Source: Diplonema japonicum (lineage: Eukaryota; Euglenozoa; Diplonemea; Diplonemida; Diplonemidae). From it: DNA of 64,000 nt. The position numbers and the translations under genes are program-made. Below, piece by piece: positions 40,743 to 53,933 of this stretch (positions within the stretch are counted from its first letter, which is position 1; the number at the start of each line of letters is the position of its first letter). The DNA is taken from positions 126,501-190,500 of the forward strand of contig OZ025731.1 of assembly GCA_964019335.1 (NCBI GenBank), given 5' to 3'. The notes under the pieces were generated by a model. The model made no database searches. It worked only from the letters and a program-made list of their open reading frames with translations, and was not told the origin of the DNA.

Positions 40743-42549
40743 GATTTTTTTTTTTTTTTTTTTTTTTTTGTGCCATTTCTGTTTTGTTTTGTTTTTTTTT
40801 TTTTTTTTTTTTTTTTTCCCTTCTTCTTCATTCTATTGTCATTTCTCAAAAAAGAATTTTTAAAGGAAAAAAAAGGGGGAGGAAAAAGATGTTTAAGTGC
40901 GTCAGCCCTCTCCCCCTTTTTTTTTTTTCTTTTTTTCTTTCGTTTTCTCCCCTCTTTTTTTTTTGTATCTCCTTTTTTTTTTTTGGTTGACCGACTTCTT
41001 TTATTAGCAAAGTTGGGCAGGAGGGAAAAAAAAAGAAGAGAACAAAACAAAACAAAGAAAAAAAAAAGAAGAAAAAAGCCAAAACCAAAACAATGAGTTT
41101 TCCTTTTTTAAAAGGAGGGGTGGAGGAGAAAGAGAAGGAAAAAGAAAGAAAAACATATGAAAAAAAACCCCCCTCAAAAAAAAAAAAAACAGCAAGCAAC
41201 CAAAGAAACAAACAACAGGGAGAAGGGGGAAAAAAGGTTTTGTTTCCTCCTCTCTATCTCCCGCTTTTTCTTTTTCTTTTTCTTTTTTGTCGCACCAACA
41301 CAAGGAAAATTCGCAAAAAAAAAAAAAAAAAAAAAAAAAAAAGCAAAAAAAAAAAAAAAAATGGGGGAAAAAACCAAAAGCAAACAAACAAACAAATGAG
41401 AGAAGGAGGAGGGGAAGATTAAAGAGGGCTTTTTTTTTTTTTTTTTTTTTTTTTCGTTCTTTTTTTTTTTCTTTTTCTTTTAGTGCTTTTTTTGTTATTT
41501 TTTTTTTTTTTTTTTTTTTTTTTCCCTGGCCTGACACTTTCTTCTTTTTTTTTTTTCTTCCTCAATGCTACAAGTGCAATAGGTTAAGTCATGCCACCCC
41601 CACTTGACGTCCTCCCCCGCATTTAAAGAAAGAGGGAGGAATGAGCTGTAAATTTTTCTCTTTTTTTTTGTTAGAAGGAATAGAACAGGTGGAAACCCTT
41701 CCTTCCACAACACAAGGGGGAAACAAAAACCCCTCTTTTATTTCTTATCTTTCCAAATAAGTTCTCCTTTTCATCGGAAGGTGGAGAGGAAATGAAAACG
41801 ATTTCCTCCCCTCTTCTTTTTCTTCTTTTTTTTTTTCTTTTTTTTTTTCGTGTGTCGTTTTAAAGCTTCCAAACAAACGAAGACGAGGGAGGAAAAAGAA
41901 GAAAGAAAAAAAAAATTGACCCCCAGAGGGAAAAAAAAAAAGGGGGGTTAAAGAAAATTTGTTAAATTATTTCGTATACCTCTCTCTCCCCTTCTTTTCC
42001 CCCTGCGACCCAGTGCGAAGCCACTTACAAGCCCTTTATTTTATTTTTACCACTTCTCCTTATTTCTACAAGCTTCATCAGGTAGGTTCGATATTTATTT
42101 TCTTTTTTTTTTTTTTTTTTTTTTTTTTTCTCTTCATAACAAAGAAATGAAAGGGAGGTGGAAAAAAAGGGAAAGAGAAAAAAAAAAGATGCCCATATAT
42201 CCCTGTTTTTTTCATGTTTTTTTTTTTTTTCTCCTACCCAGCTGAGTATGTTTATTCCCTTCCCCTTCCCCTCACACATTCTTTTTGTTTACAAAATTTC
42301 TGTTTTTTTTCTTTTTTTTCTCTTCTTATTTATATCTCTTTTTCCCCATACAATCCTTCTCCTTCGCTCTGCAAACGAGCTCCTGAATTTTCTTGCTGCA
42401 ACACATCTGGAGTCATTGTCCTGCGCATGTGCCAGCAGGGACCCATGGTCCTGGACTGCTGTTTGCCCGAAGTACTTCACCCGCTTAAACAGATACACAT
42501 TGAGAAAAAAAAAGAAGAAGAAAAAAAAAAAAAAAAAAAGAAACCAACA
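40743..42549. other. long homopolymer-dominated intergenic region
   Basis: About 1.8 kb, mostly A and T (with some C/T) runs. No gene, tRNA or snoRNA unit seen. 42370-42490 is non-repetitive and reads through in one frame (ELLNFLAATHLESLSCACAS) up to the copy-2 leader; it may be a terminal exon but lacks a clear acceptor. Sequence shared with the other Cys-rich copies begins at AAACAGATACACATTGAG (42487). Confidence 0.55.
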
Positions 42550-43563
42550 ATGCAGATGCTGTACCTTGCTCTTTTCGCTGTGGGTGTGGCGGTATCGGAA
42601 GGAACGGAGCAGAACGCGCAGGAGGACCGTGTCGGGGAGAAGGTGGCGGAGGATGTGTCGAAGGGGGCAGTGAGCGCGAACATGCTCGGGGGGACCTTGT
42701 GGGATTGGGACCGATGCGTGGCGGAGCCGTGCAAGGAAGGGGAGGGGGACTGCGACTCGGATGCGGAGTGCAAGGCTGGGCTGACGTGCGGGCACAACAA
42801 CTGCAAGACGATGCACCCTGCGGAGGCGGACCTGTACATGACGTACGCGGACTGCTGCGAGGTGATGCAGCCCTTCCACCTGGACTACTGTCAGGAGAAG
42901 CCTGGCTGTGGGTTCGGGGTCGGGGACTGCGACGACGACGACCAATGCGGAGCAGGGCTGGTGTGCGGGTACAACAACTGCAGGGCGATGCACGCGAGGA
43001 CGGACCCCGTGTTGACCCACCACAGAGCCGACTGCTGCACAACTTGCGCGGCTGTGACTGTGGTGCTGGACGGGATCCCCACCCCTCAACCCCCGATGTC
43101 CTTCGTCGGCGGGAAGCTCGTGACAGCTGAGAGGACGCTCGCGAACCCTCCGAGTGTGCTGGCAGGGTCCGTGGTCCACAGCCTCCCGTCCCTCTCGTCC
43201 GACGATGAGATCAAGCTGGAGTGCTGTGCGAAGAAGAACACCCCGTGCAACTTCTTCGTTGCGGTCTACCACTGCCCCCCTTGCTCCGCCACCGCCAACG
43301 GCGGCATCCCCAACTTCCTCGCTTCCCAAGGATGGAGCGGCTCCTCCTGCGCTCCGATCTTCACCCCCGCTGGCTCCTCGCAAGCCCAGACCATGACGGT
43401 CTTCCAGAAGACCCTCCAGGCGGGCGAGGACCTCACCATCCCCCTCTCCACAGCTGCCCCTCATGTTGCCGTCTTCACCACCACTGGGGGTGTCGGGGAT
43501 TGGTGCCCCAACAGGGTGGCCACCGGCACCAAGGGTCCCAACAGACCTTGCGTGTGCCTTTGA
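42550..43563 (+). CDS. secreted cysteine-rich protein, copy 2
   Basis: 337 residues, differing from copy 1 at one residue (Thr for Ile in VLTHHR). Signal peptide, two GDCD..C..GL.CG.NNC modules and the C-terminal Cys domain are all intact. The upstream region is unrelated to copies 1 and 3 beyond the last 60 bases, so the duplication breakpoint lies just inside the leader. Downstream identity lasts to about 43920, and the 3' region shares the GCGGCAGTGG variant with copy 3. Confidence 0.85.
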   Translation: MQMLYLALFAVGVAVSEGTEQNAQEDRVGEKVAEDVSKGAVSANMLGGTLWDWDRCVAEPCKEGEGDCDSDAECKAGLTCGHNNCKTMHPAEADLYMTYADCCEVMQPFHLDYCQEKPGCGFGVGDCDDDDQCGAGLVCGYNNCRAMHARTDPVLTHHRADCCTTCAAVTVVLDGIPTPQPPMSFVGGKLVTAERTLANPPSVLAGSVVHSLPSLSSDDEIKLECCAKKNTPCNFFVAVYHCPPCSATANGGIPNFLASQGWSGSSCAPIFTPAGSSQAQTMTVFQKTLQAGEDLTIPLSTAAPHVAVFTTTGGVGDWCPNRVATGTKGPNRPCVCL

Positions 43564-44031
43564 GAGGGAGGGAGAGAGGGAGAGAGAGTGAGGCGTGCCA
43601 AATAGAGTTTCTGAAAACCCTTTCTCCCCCGTTCGTCTTCTCTCAGCAGAAGGGCGGCAGTGGAGAAAACCTTTATTCTATGATTTATCATTCCTCTGGA
43701 ATGTCCCTTTTCTTTTCTTTTTTTCGCTGTGTCACATACTGCATGGCACCACTAAAATCGAGACTACCTTTTTTTCTTTCTCATTTACTTACCTAAGTTA
43801 ACTTCCTCTCTTTCCCCTCCCTTTTTTTTTTTTAGCTTGGCCCCACAAGACGGGGGCCTCTGCTGAAGAAATGCGATGAAGAGGGATCTGTTGATAGCTT
43901 CCAAAAAATGCGAAAGTTATTAAGCCCCGTTTTCTTCTATTTTCTCACATTTCTGTTTTGCTGTACCACTGGGGGGGGGGGGGGGGGGGGAAACAAATTA
44001 CTATAAAAAAGGGGGGGGGGGGAGAAAACAA
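43564..44031 (+). other. 3' region of Cys-rich copy 2 and leader of the MORN kinase gene
   Basis: Conserved 3' sequence to 43920, then G runs (43971-43990, 44011-44021) and AGAAAACAA before the next ATG. Confidence 0.6.
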
Positions 44032-46884
<2,853 letters not shown>

Positions 46885-47136
46885 AGAGGATTTCCTTCTC
46901 TCCTCCTTTTTTTTAAACTACTTGCATGTTTGTATCCGGATTTCATTTTAAATCAGTCATCGGTCAGAAAAGGTTTGGAAAAGAAAGAAACGAAGAAAAA
47001 GAGAAACAAAAAAAGGTAAACTCTGTGCTGGTGCACATGCATTTACACGCTGGGCCAACCTGAAAAAAAGAAAAAGAAAGAAAACACAAACCTAACCTGT
47101 GCCAAAATGGGTTTTTGGTTTTGGGGGGAGAAAAAA
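46885..47136. other. spacer between MORN kinase and tRNA-Ser
   Basis: A-rich sequence without a gene. Confidence 0.6.
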
Positions 47137-47218
47137 CGCTGACGGCAGGATTTGAACCTACGCGGGCAGAGCCCAATGGATTTCAAGTCCACCTCCGTAA
47201 CCGCTTGGATACATCAGC
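47137..47218 (-). tRNA. tRNA-Ser (TGA)
   Basis: 82 nt on the minus strand. The acceptor stem GCTGATG/CGTCAGC is fully paired (one G-U). Anticodon loop is CTTGAAA with TGA, the variable arm is long as in class II tRNAs (TTGGGCTCTGCCCG), T arm GTAGGTTCAAATCCTGC, discriminator G. Followed by TTTTTT. The LINE 3' end lies about 7 bases upstream of its 5' end. Confidence 0.94.
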
Positions 47219-47221
47219 CAT

Positions 47222-47254
<33 letters not shown>

Positions 47255-47677
47255 CAAAATACCAATGCAGGGCCGCCATGGAGAGCAACACCTGAGAAAA
47301 GGGAAAAAAAGGTGAAGGGAAACCATGGGGAAATAGGGAGGGCAATGGACCAGGCTTCTGCAAGCAGGAGGAGCCCTGGTCCCCCACCAACCCGTGCTCT
47401 GCTTTGGGACAGCCGAAGAGGGCTGAATTACATTTTTCCCTCAGTCAAGTGAGAGAAAAACGGGGGCCTACCTTCCAGCTGGATGTCCTTCTTTGGCTGG
47501 AACCTCCGGCGGAAAGCCCCCCAGGGAGGTATTGCTCCTATTGAGCGAATCATTGGTGAGTGTGAAAATAAAAAAAGGGGAAATGGGAAACAGTGAGAGG
47601 AAGGTGAAGGAAGGGAAAGGAAGGGAAAGGAAAGTGGAAAACACAACATTTCACTTTACACACACGCGGGCGATCCC

Positions 47678-50600
47678 TTAGCGCAGCACGGGGGCCGCGG
47701 GACCGGCGTCAAGAGAGACCGGAGGAGGGGGCGGCACGTTTGAAGGTGCAGTGACGTCTGTAGACGCCAGGGATGATGGCGAGGTGAACAGTCCGGAGCG
47801 TGACCAGGCGAGCAGGCCAGACTCAACAACGAGGTCGTAGATCTGGGTCACGCGTCTCGACAGGGAGAAGGCTAGGGAGGGAGTACCAGCAGGAGTGTCG
47901 ATCGCCCCCCTCCCGATCACAGGGCACCCACCGACAACATGCTCCCTGGACATCGGTGCTGCGTGGCAGGCTGGGCACCGGAGCACACCCTTGTGCTTCC
48001 TGTTCGGGCCAGCAGTCTGCAGGAAGCCGAAGAAGAGAGCCGAGTGACCAATCCGCAGCCGCGAGATGACCGTTTCAGCTTGTCTGGGGAAGCCAAGGGG
48101 GAAGTGCGCGGACCGAAGCTCGGTCGCCACCGCGTAGTTGTGGGCGAGGGATGTTATGAGCTCCGCGGACCTCCGCACCACCCACCGTCGCACCAGGGCC
48201 CTCACTGATCGGTAGTCAAGGGAGGGCCTGTCCTGCTTCCGCTTCGTTCCCTCCCCGGCCAGAGCGTCAGCCTTCTCGTTCCCGTCCACCCCACAGTGGG
48301 AGGGCACAAACTGGAGGACCACCGGTGTCCCCTGCGTGCGCGCCGCGGACACCAGCCGGCTCCACGTCTGGTGGTCGAGCTTCTCCCTCTGTCGCGTTGG
48401 GCCAGCTCGCAGCTGCTCGACGAGGGAGAGGGAGTCGGTGCAGATCGACAGCGGGGACTTCGCCAGCGAAGGGTGTGTTTTTCGGAGGGTAGCCACCATA
48501 TCCAGCGCCGTTTTCACAGCCATGCCCTCTGCCCGAAAAGATGAACAGAAGTCGTTGACGCCATGGCACACAGACACAGGGGTCAGGGGGGGAGGCAGCT
48601 GCAGATAAACCCCAGAGCCACCTTTCGCCTTCTGTCCGACCTGTACAACCGAGCCATCCGTGTAGGCATGGATGCCCGGGGGGAGAGCCGCAAGAGCAGC
48701 CTCGGCCGCCTTCCGCCTGTCCGCGTCTGGCGACGATCGCGTGACCCCGCCGGGGAGGTCAGTCCTGAAGTCGACCATGCCTGTCTGCCACGGGGCCGCC
48801 AGGGGCGTAGCCGACAGGTACTCGAAGTGCACCTTTGGTTCCAACCCGCATCGACGCAGTGCTTGGTAGCCAGAGCGCAGCCACCCACACCCCAGCCTGT
48901 TCGCCTGCTTCAGCTTGACCGTCTCCCTGTGAACCGGGGAAGACTGCCAGCAGAAGGCCTTCGCCGTCATCGTCGCCGCAGCACCCTCCGCCATTCTTTC
49001 GAGGGGAAGCAGTCCTGCCTCAGCTAGGAGCTTGTACCCTCCGGAGCCACTCCAGCAGCCCGTGATCAGCACCGCCGCCTCCTGGTGAAGCCCAGCCAGG
49101 TCCTTCCTCCCGACATCATCGAGCCTGCTGTAGTAGACCCCCATGCAGTAGCGCAGCAGCGGGAGGATGTACGTAACGTAGAGAGACCGCAGAGTGTCCC
49201 TCTTGCTGCCCCAGGACGTGCCGGACAAGAGCTTCAGCACCCTCAGCCTTTTGCTGGCCCGCCGTAGGATGTCCTGTGCGTGTTCACCGAACGTGAGCCC
49301 AGAGTCCACCGTAACCCCAAGGTACCTCGCGTGTTCAGATAGAGGCAGGGGACGGGCCGCAACGTAATCCACGTCGGGCCGTCGCACGGCTGCATGCATG
49401 TCCCGCACGCAGCGGATCCGCACACCACCCGCCTCCACAACCTGAAGGCCCGCCAGCTCCTGGTCCCCGGAGATCGTGCCATCGGCGTTCACCCCCAGGC
49501 CGAAGAGTGGGTTCTGGAAGGCACCTGGCTGAAGGGGGACTCGTGACGAAGTGAAGTAGACCCCGAGACGTTTCTGGGGGGGGACGCAGACTGCCTGCGT
49601 CTTGGACGTGCTCAGCAGCATGTCACGCTCCCTGCACCAGTCCTCAACCGCATCCACCACCGCCTGCGCCTTCCGCTCCAGCCCAGCCACGTCCCCTTGT
49701 CCAGAGGAGATCACAACCGCCACGTCGTCGGCGTAGAGCACCGAGACGTCCGCCAGTCCCTCCAGTCTCCTGGCGAGTTCGTCGACGTAGATGGTGTACA
49801 GGATGGGACCCAAGACAGAGCCCTGGGGGACACCCCGTCGCACCTTCGTCGTCGACCCCCTCGACCGTCCAATCGTGACCGCAGCAGTACGGCCGCATAG
49901 AAAGGACCGCGTCCACTCCACGAAGGGTTCGGGGAGACCCTTCCCTCGCATCTTGTCCAGCAGGGCACCATGGGGCACCAGGTCGAAGGCAGAAGAGAAG
50001 TCGAACAGCAGAGCGGCCGAGAGACGTCGATCGTCTTTGTTCCTCGACATGCACTCAGTGAGGGTTGCCACCTGCTCCTCCGTGGAGCGGCCGCGTCTGA
50101 AACCAGCCTGGCTGTCGTGGAGTCCCTCGACTCCCGTCCCGTCCGCGTCAAGAAGAAACGTGAGCCTCTCCTCGATCATCCTCTCCAGCAGCTTGCAGAG
50201 GCAGCTGGTCAGGCAGATCGGCCGGTAGGAAGCCAAGAGAGTCGCATCTTTTCCAGGTTTCGGTACCGGGACGATCACTCCCTTCTTCCAGGCACCGGGG
50301 ACGACACCCATCAGCCAGGAGCGATTGAGGAGTAGAAGGAGGACACCGAGGGAGTCCGAGTTCAGGTGTAGGAGCATCTCCGAGAAGATTCCGTCTTCCC
50401 CGGCCGCGCTGCGCGTCTTCATCCTTCTCAGGCCGCGGGTGAGGTCGTCCACGGTGAACGCTTGACACCCGAGTCTGCTTGCAGAAGGAGCGGCGTCCTT
50501 CGAGTTCCCGTCACCACGCCTGCCGTAGAGCTTAGCGAAGTGCGCCCCCAGCCGGTCGGCCTTCGCCTTGTCCGACACAAATCTTCCCTCGAGTACAGGA

Positions 50601-51826
50601 AGGTGTGTCTTTCGGTGCCTGCCGTCCAGCTTCTTCACCGCTCTGAACGCAGCCCCGAGGTCCTTGCTCCGGCTGAGGTCGGCCGCCATCCTTCCCCATG
50701 CCTCACGCTTCGTCTCGTCAAGGAGTCGGTTGACTTCCTTCACCTTCGCCCTGTACTCCTCCACCACGTCCGCCTCTTGAAGCAGGAGTTCGCGCAGGGT
50801 GTTCCGCTCTTCGAAGGCATCCTCGAGCTCAGCAGTCCACCAGGGGGTCGGGCCACGTCGCATCCCACAGAGGGGAATGTGGTCGTTCGCCGCAGTCAAA
50901 AGGGCTTGTGTAAACCCCTTCGTGACAGAGTCAATCGGAGCCGCCGTGTCAACACCAGCAAGCAGGCGGGCAACAGCAGCAGTGTAGTCATCCCATCTGG
51001 CTTTTTTGAAATTCCAGGTGGGGAAGGGGCGCTCCGAACGGTAGACGTCCTCAAGAGGCAGGTGAAAGGATACGGGACTATGATCGGAGCCCCACGTGCC
51101 CAGCGTCTTCGGCTCAAGCTTTGCGCAGCGCCCCACAACCAGGTCCAGAACGTGTCGTGACGAGTCCCTCGTCGGTTCGTTGCGGTCGTTGTAGACGGTG
51201 TACCCGTGGGTGTCCAGCCAGTCCCTGACCACGTTCCCCCTCTCGTTCGGCGTCGTCACCGTGGCGTCCCAGGAGCTGTGGTGAGCATTGAAGTCACCCG
51301 CTATGACTGTGTTCTTCCCCATGGGAAGGCTGCCAGGCCGCAGGTACTCAGGGTCCCTCGTGCCTCTGCCCGCGCTTACCGGTGTAAGGTAAACGTTGGA
51401 GAGAGTGATCGGCTCACGCTTCTCGCAGGAGATCCTCACATCCAGTCTCTCAGTGACACAGTCCCCAGCCGGGAGTACGTGCGGAACCTCCTCCGAGGCA
51501 AGATCGTCGCGGACATACGTGACAATACCACCACCCCTCGTCGCAGTGCCGTCAGTCACCGGTGTCAACCGATCCCTCCTGTATGACCTGTACCCAGGCA
51601 GGTGTGGCGTGTCGTGCCCTTCCCTCAGGTGCGTCTCCTGTATCATGATGATGTCCAGCGACAAGAAGTCAGCATGGCGAGATACGACGGTCCATTTCGC
51701 AACGAGGCCGTTGCAGTTCCACGAGACAACCTTGAGACCCTTAGGCGACGGGGGCGGCAGCTTCTTGGGTGGGCCAGGGTTTGTTTCGACCAGCCCAAGC
51801 AGCCCCAGCAGGTCCCTGACGGACAT
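47678..51826 (-). CDS. LINE ORF2: endonuclease / reverse transcriptase / RNase H
   Basis: 1382 residues from the first ATG; the frame is open further upstream to the ORF1 stop. N-terminus MSVRDLLGLLGLVETNPGPP has a 2A-like ending. An APE-type endonuclease follows (VVSWNCNG, IMIQETHL, IAGDFNAHHSSWD, WGSDHSPVSF; about 30-260). RT at about 460-720 includes AGEDGIFSEML, SYRPICLTS, AGFRRGRSTEEQ, LFDFSSAFDLVPHG, GVPQGSVLGPILY and the catalytic YADDVAVV (about 700). RNase H at about 1050-1190 includes AYTDGSVV, RAEGMAV, CTDSLSLVEQL and PSHCGVDGNEKADALA, covering the acidic residues. A C-terminal CPAC...H...C zinc-finger-like motif is at about 1285. All catalytic motifs are intact, so activity is plausible. 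Confidence 0.95.
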   Translation of the reverse strand: MSVRDLLGLLGLVETNPGPPKKLPPPSPKGLKVVSWNCNGLVAKWTVVSRHADFLSLDIIMIQETHLREGHDTPHLPGYRSYRRDRLTPVTDGTATRGGGIVTYVRDDLASEEVPHVLPAGDCVTERLDVRISCEKREPITLSNVYLTPVSAGRGTRDPEYLRPGSLPMGKNTVIAGDFNAHHSSWDATVTTPNERGNVVRDWLDTHGYTVYNDRNEPTRDSSRHVLDLVVGRCAKLEPKTLGTWGSDHSPVSFHLPLEDVYRSERPFPTWNFKKARWDDYTAAVARLLAGVDTAAPIDSVTKGFTQALLTAANDHIPLCGMRRGPTPWWTAELEDAFEERNTLRELLLQEADVVEEYRAKVKEVNRLLDETKREAWGRMAADLSRSKDLGAAFRAVKKLDGRHRKTHLPVLEGRFVSDKAKADRLGAHFAKLYGRRGDGNSKDAAPSASRLGCQAFTVDDLTRGLRRMKTRSAAGEDGIFSEMLLHLNSDSLGVLLLLLNRSWLMGVVPGAWKKGVIVPVPKPGKDATLLASYRPICLTSCLCKLLERMIEERLTFLLDADGTGVEGLHDSQAGFRRGRSTEEQVATLTECMSRNKDDRRLSAALLFDFSSAFDLVPHGALLDKMRGKGLPEPFVEWTRSFLCGRTAAVTIGRSRGSTTKVRRGVPQGSVLGPILYTIYVDELARRLEGLADVSVLYADDVAVVISSGQGDVAGLERKAQAVVDAVEDWCRERDMLLSTSKTQAVCVPPQKRLGVYFTSSRVPLQPGAFQNPLFGLGVNADGTISGDQELAGLQVVEAGGVRIRCVRDMHAAVRRPDVDYVAARPLPLSEHARYLGVTVDSGLTFGEHAQDILRRASKRLRVLKLLSGTSWGSKRDTLRSLYVTYILPLLRYCMGVYYSRLDDVGRKDLAGLHQEAAVLITGCWSGSGGYKLLAEAGLLPLERMAEGAAATMTAKAFCWQSSPVHRETVKLKQANRLGCGWLRSGYQALRRCGLEPKVHFEYLSATPLAAPWQTGMVDFRTDLPGGVTRSSPDADRRKAAEAALAALPPGIHAYTDGSVVQVGQKAKGGSGVYLQLPPPLTPVSVCHGVNDFCSSFRAEGMAVKTALDMVATLRKTHPSLAKSPLSICTDSLSLVEQLRAGPTRQREKLDHQTWSRLVSAARTQGTPVVLQFVPSHCGVDGNEKADALAGEGTKRKQDRPSLDYRSVRALVRRWVVRRSAELITSLAHNYAVATELRSAHFPLGFPRQAETVISRLRIGHSALFFGFLQTAGPNRKHKGVLRCPACHAAPMSREHVVGGCPVIGRGAIDTPAGTPSLAFSLSRRVTQIYDLVVESGLLAWSRSGLFTSPSSLASTDVTAPSNVPPPPPVSLDAGPAAPVLR

Positions 51827-51967
51827 CCTCCCGAGTAGGGTGGGGATCAGTGCAGAAAAGTCGGTGAAGAAACAGAGAGGTAGGAGTCTCCTGGGGAGGA
51901 TGCGAGGGAGACTAGGAGAGGGAGCATGGTCGTAGATCTGCTGCTCCCCCTGTTCTGCGGGGCCCCT

Positions 51968-53794
51968 TCAATTGGATGGACCCATGGAGGCAGAGCGCCC
52001 CTTGACCCCATTGGTGAAGAGATCTTTGGTCTCCGCGAACGACCTGGCCCGCCCCCTCGTACCCAGGTTCGTCACCGCAGCCTCAGAGGTCGTAGCGAGA
52101 GGAGGAGCCCCCTTCTTCCCCTTCCCCTTCCCTTTCCAGACACTGTCGTGTGTCGTCGTCGCCCCCGGTGTAGGGTCCCGCGGCACTGCCGTTCCCGTCG
52201 TCAGCGTGGCCGCCTGCGGCAGGAGGAGGCGGAGCGTCGTCCGCAGATCGGAGATCATCTCCTGCTGAGAGTCGATCGTCCTCTGCAGCCCGACGATCGA
52301 CTCCTTCAGCGTGGCGACGAGCTCAGTGAGAGCGGCGACCTCAGGCGACCCGGAAGGGACCCCCTCCTTGTTTCCCCCAGACACGTTGCGGGGCGGTGTA
52401 GGGGACGTCACAGTGTCGAGCTGGGGGGGAGCCACCGAGCTCGGTATGGACGCCCACGGGCTGGTGGGAGGAAGCCCAGTTGCTTTCACCGCAGGGTCAG
52501 TCCCCGAGGGTGTCGACGCCGATACAGGTGCCGGGTCAGGTACAGGTGTAGGCGCAGGTGCAGGTACATGAGAAGATGTGGGTGCCGGGGTCGAGGACGT
52601 TGCAAGCGCAGGTGCAGATGCAGGTGTCGTCCTGTTGATGAGAGGGGGCGGCTTGACGGTCGGGTGGTCGTCCGCATCACGGAGACAGACAAGGCGCCCC
52701 CCAAGGAGCCACGTCCTGGACTTCGGGGGCGGGCTGTCGACGACGATGAAGAACACGAGTTGCCTCGTGCCCTGGAACATCGTCTGCGTGCGTCGCAGGA
52801 CGGAGGATGGTTTCCAACCGATGTGGTCCATCACTTCGTCGAAGGCCGCCCTGGTGATGGACGGCGGGGCCCCGGTGAGCAAAAACTTGCGCTTCGTACG
52901 CAGTTTTGCGAGGGTTTCCCGGAGCCGCTGTTCCGTCTCCGGTAGGCACCGCACAGTCCATCCCTTACGGTGCGCCACCCCGAGAGACAACCCACCCAGC
53001 GTCCCCGCAATCCGAAAGGCATCCGCCCTCCCTTCCGCCACGATGGGTACATAAGCGTACCCCCCGCGTCTCTCCGTCGTCCGCATTAAGCACCCGTCCC
53101 CGGACCGGCGCAGGACGGCGTGGACGTGTGCTGCTTGCAGGCGCAGTCCCACCTCGTGGGTCCAGTGCCTCGCCCGCGGTTCCTCCTCACCGAACTTCCT
53201 TGGGCGGAAGACCGCACGATCCTCCATCACCGCGCCCTGAGCCTTGGCGAGCTCCAGGACCCTGGCCTTCGCCTCCTTCAGGCTGTCTGCACTGACACAG
53301 ACGTAGACGACCTCCGATCCGCTGTTGAAGGTGGAAGGCGGGGTGTAGGTGGGGGGGTCCAGCCCGAACGTGGAGACGTGGACCCTCCTGTTCACTGCGC
53401 GCGACCCAGAGACCATGACAATCTCGCTGGGGGTGGTGACACCGGGGACCTCTGTCATAAGGACAAAGGTGATGGATGCCGTAGGTAACGCGGAGCACAC
53501 GACCCCCATTCCGGAGGGATCGTCGAGCGCAATGACAGCGCGGGATGTTTCCGTCGGGGGGGACACGTTGGTGTAGATCGGGGCGTCCCATGTGTCTGGC
53601 ACCAGGTCCCATCGCGGGGTTGTGGAAGGGGCAGGGGCAGGGTCGTCCTCCATCTCCTCAGGGCCAGAGCTGGTGTCAGAGTCTGAGCTGAGGAGGAGCG
53701 TGCCTTGGTCTGTTGACGCGTTGGCGGAAGCGTTCGCGACTGCTTCGTCCTCGACCTTCTGGGCATCTGCCTTCTTGGCGGCCGCCAACCTCAA
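51968..53794 (-). CDS. LINE ORF1 (gag-like)
   Basis: 608 residues from the first ATG; the frame is open upstream to a TAG at 53927-53929 through an Ala/Lys/Glu-rich stretch without ATG, so the true start may lie there or be non-AUG. An acidic N-terminal region (DQGTLLLSSDSDTSSGPEEM) is followed by two conserved blocks also present in LINE copy 2 (RWDLVPDTWDAP and LSLGVAHRKGWTVRCLPETE), then a Pro/Ala-rich linker, a short coiled coil (LVATLKESIVGLQRTIDSQQ) and a basic end. No zinc knuckle is visible. It ends TGA at 51968-51970, in the same frame as ORF2. Confidence 0.85.
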   Translation of the reverse strand: MRLAAAKKADAQKVEDEAVANASANASTDQGTLLLSSDSDTSSGPEEMEDDPAPAPSTTPRWDLVPDTWDAPIYTNVSPPTETSRAVIALDDPSGMGVVCSALPTASITFVLMTEVPGVTTPSEIVMVSGSRAVNRRVHVSTFGLDPPTYTPPSTFNSGSEVVYVCVSADSLKEAKARVLELAKAQGAVMEDRAVFRPRKFGEEEPRARHWTHEVGLRLQAAHVHAVLRRSGDGCLMRTTERRGGYAYVPIVAEGRADAFRIAGTLGGLSLGVAHRKGWTVRCLPETEQRLRETLAKLRTKRKFLLTGAPPSITRAAFDEVMDHIGWKPSSVLRRTQTMFQGTRQLVFFIVVDSPPPKSRTWLLGGRLVCLRDADDHPTVKPPPLINRTTPASAPALATSSTPAPTSSHVPAPAPTPVPDPAPVSASTPSGTDPAVKATGLPPTSPWASIPSSVAPPQLDTVTSPTPPRNVSGGNKEGVPSGSPEVAALTELVATLKESIVGLQRTIDSQQEMISDLRTTLRLLLPQAATLTTGTAVPRDPTPGATTTHDSVWKGKGKGKKGAPPLATTSEAAVTNLGTRGRARSFAETKDLFTNGVKGRSASMGPSN

Positions 53795-53933
53795 AGCTTC
53801 CTCCTTTTTGGCAGCGGCTGCGGCGGCTTCCTTTTCGGCGGCGGCGGTGGCTGCGACCTTCTTCTTCTCCTCGGCGGCGGCGGCTGCGGCTGCGGTCTCC
53901 TTCTCGGCGGCGGCGGCTGCAGCTTGCTAAAAA

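Noticed and set aside
40739-41607. Several 60-170 codon ORFs of Phe/Lys
   Set aside because: They are translations of T or A runs.
42214-42549. Long N-terminal extension of Cys-rich copy 2 in the same frame
   Set aside because: It is Phe/Pro/Lys-rich translation of homopolymers, is absent from copies 1 and 3, and would bury the signal peptide.
49644-50151. Other-frame ORFs inside the LINE ORF2
   Set aside because: They overlap the RT domain and show no independent motifs.
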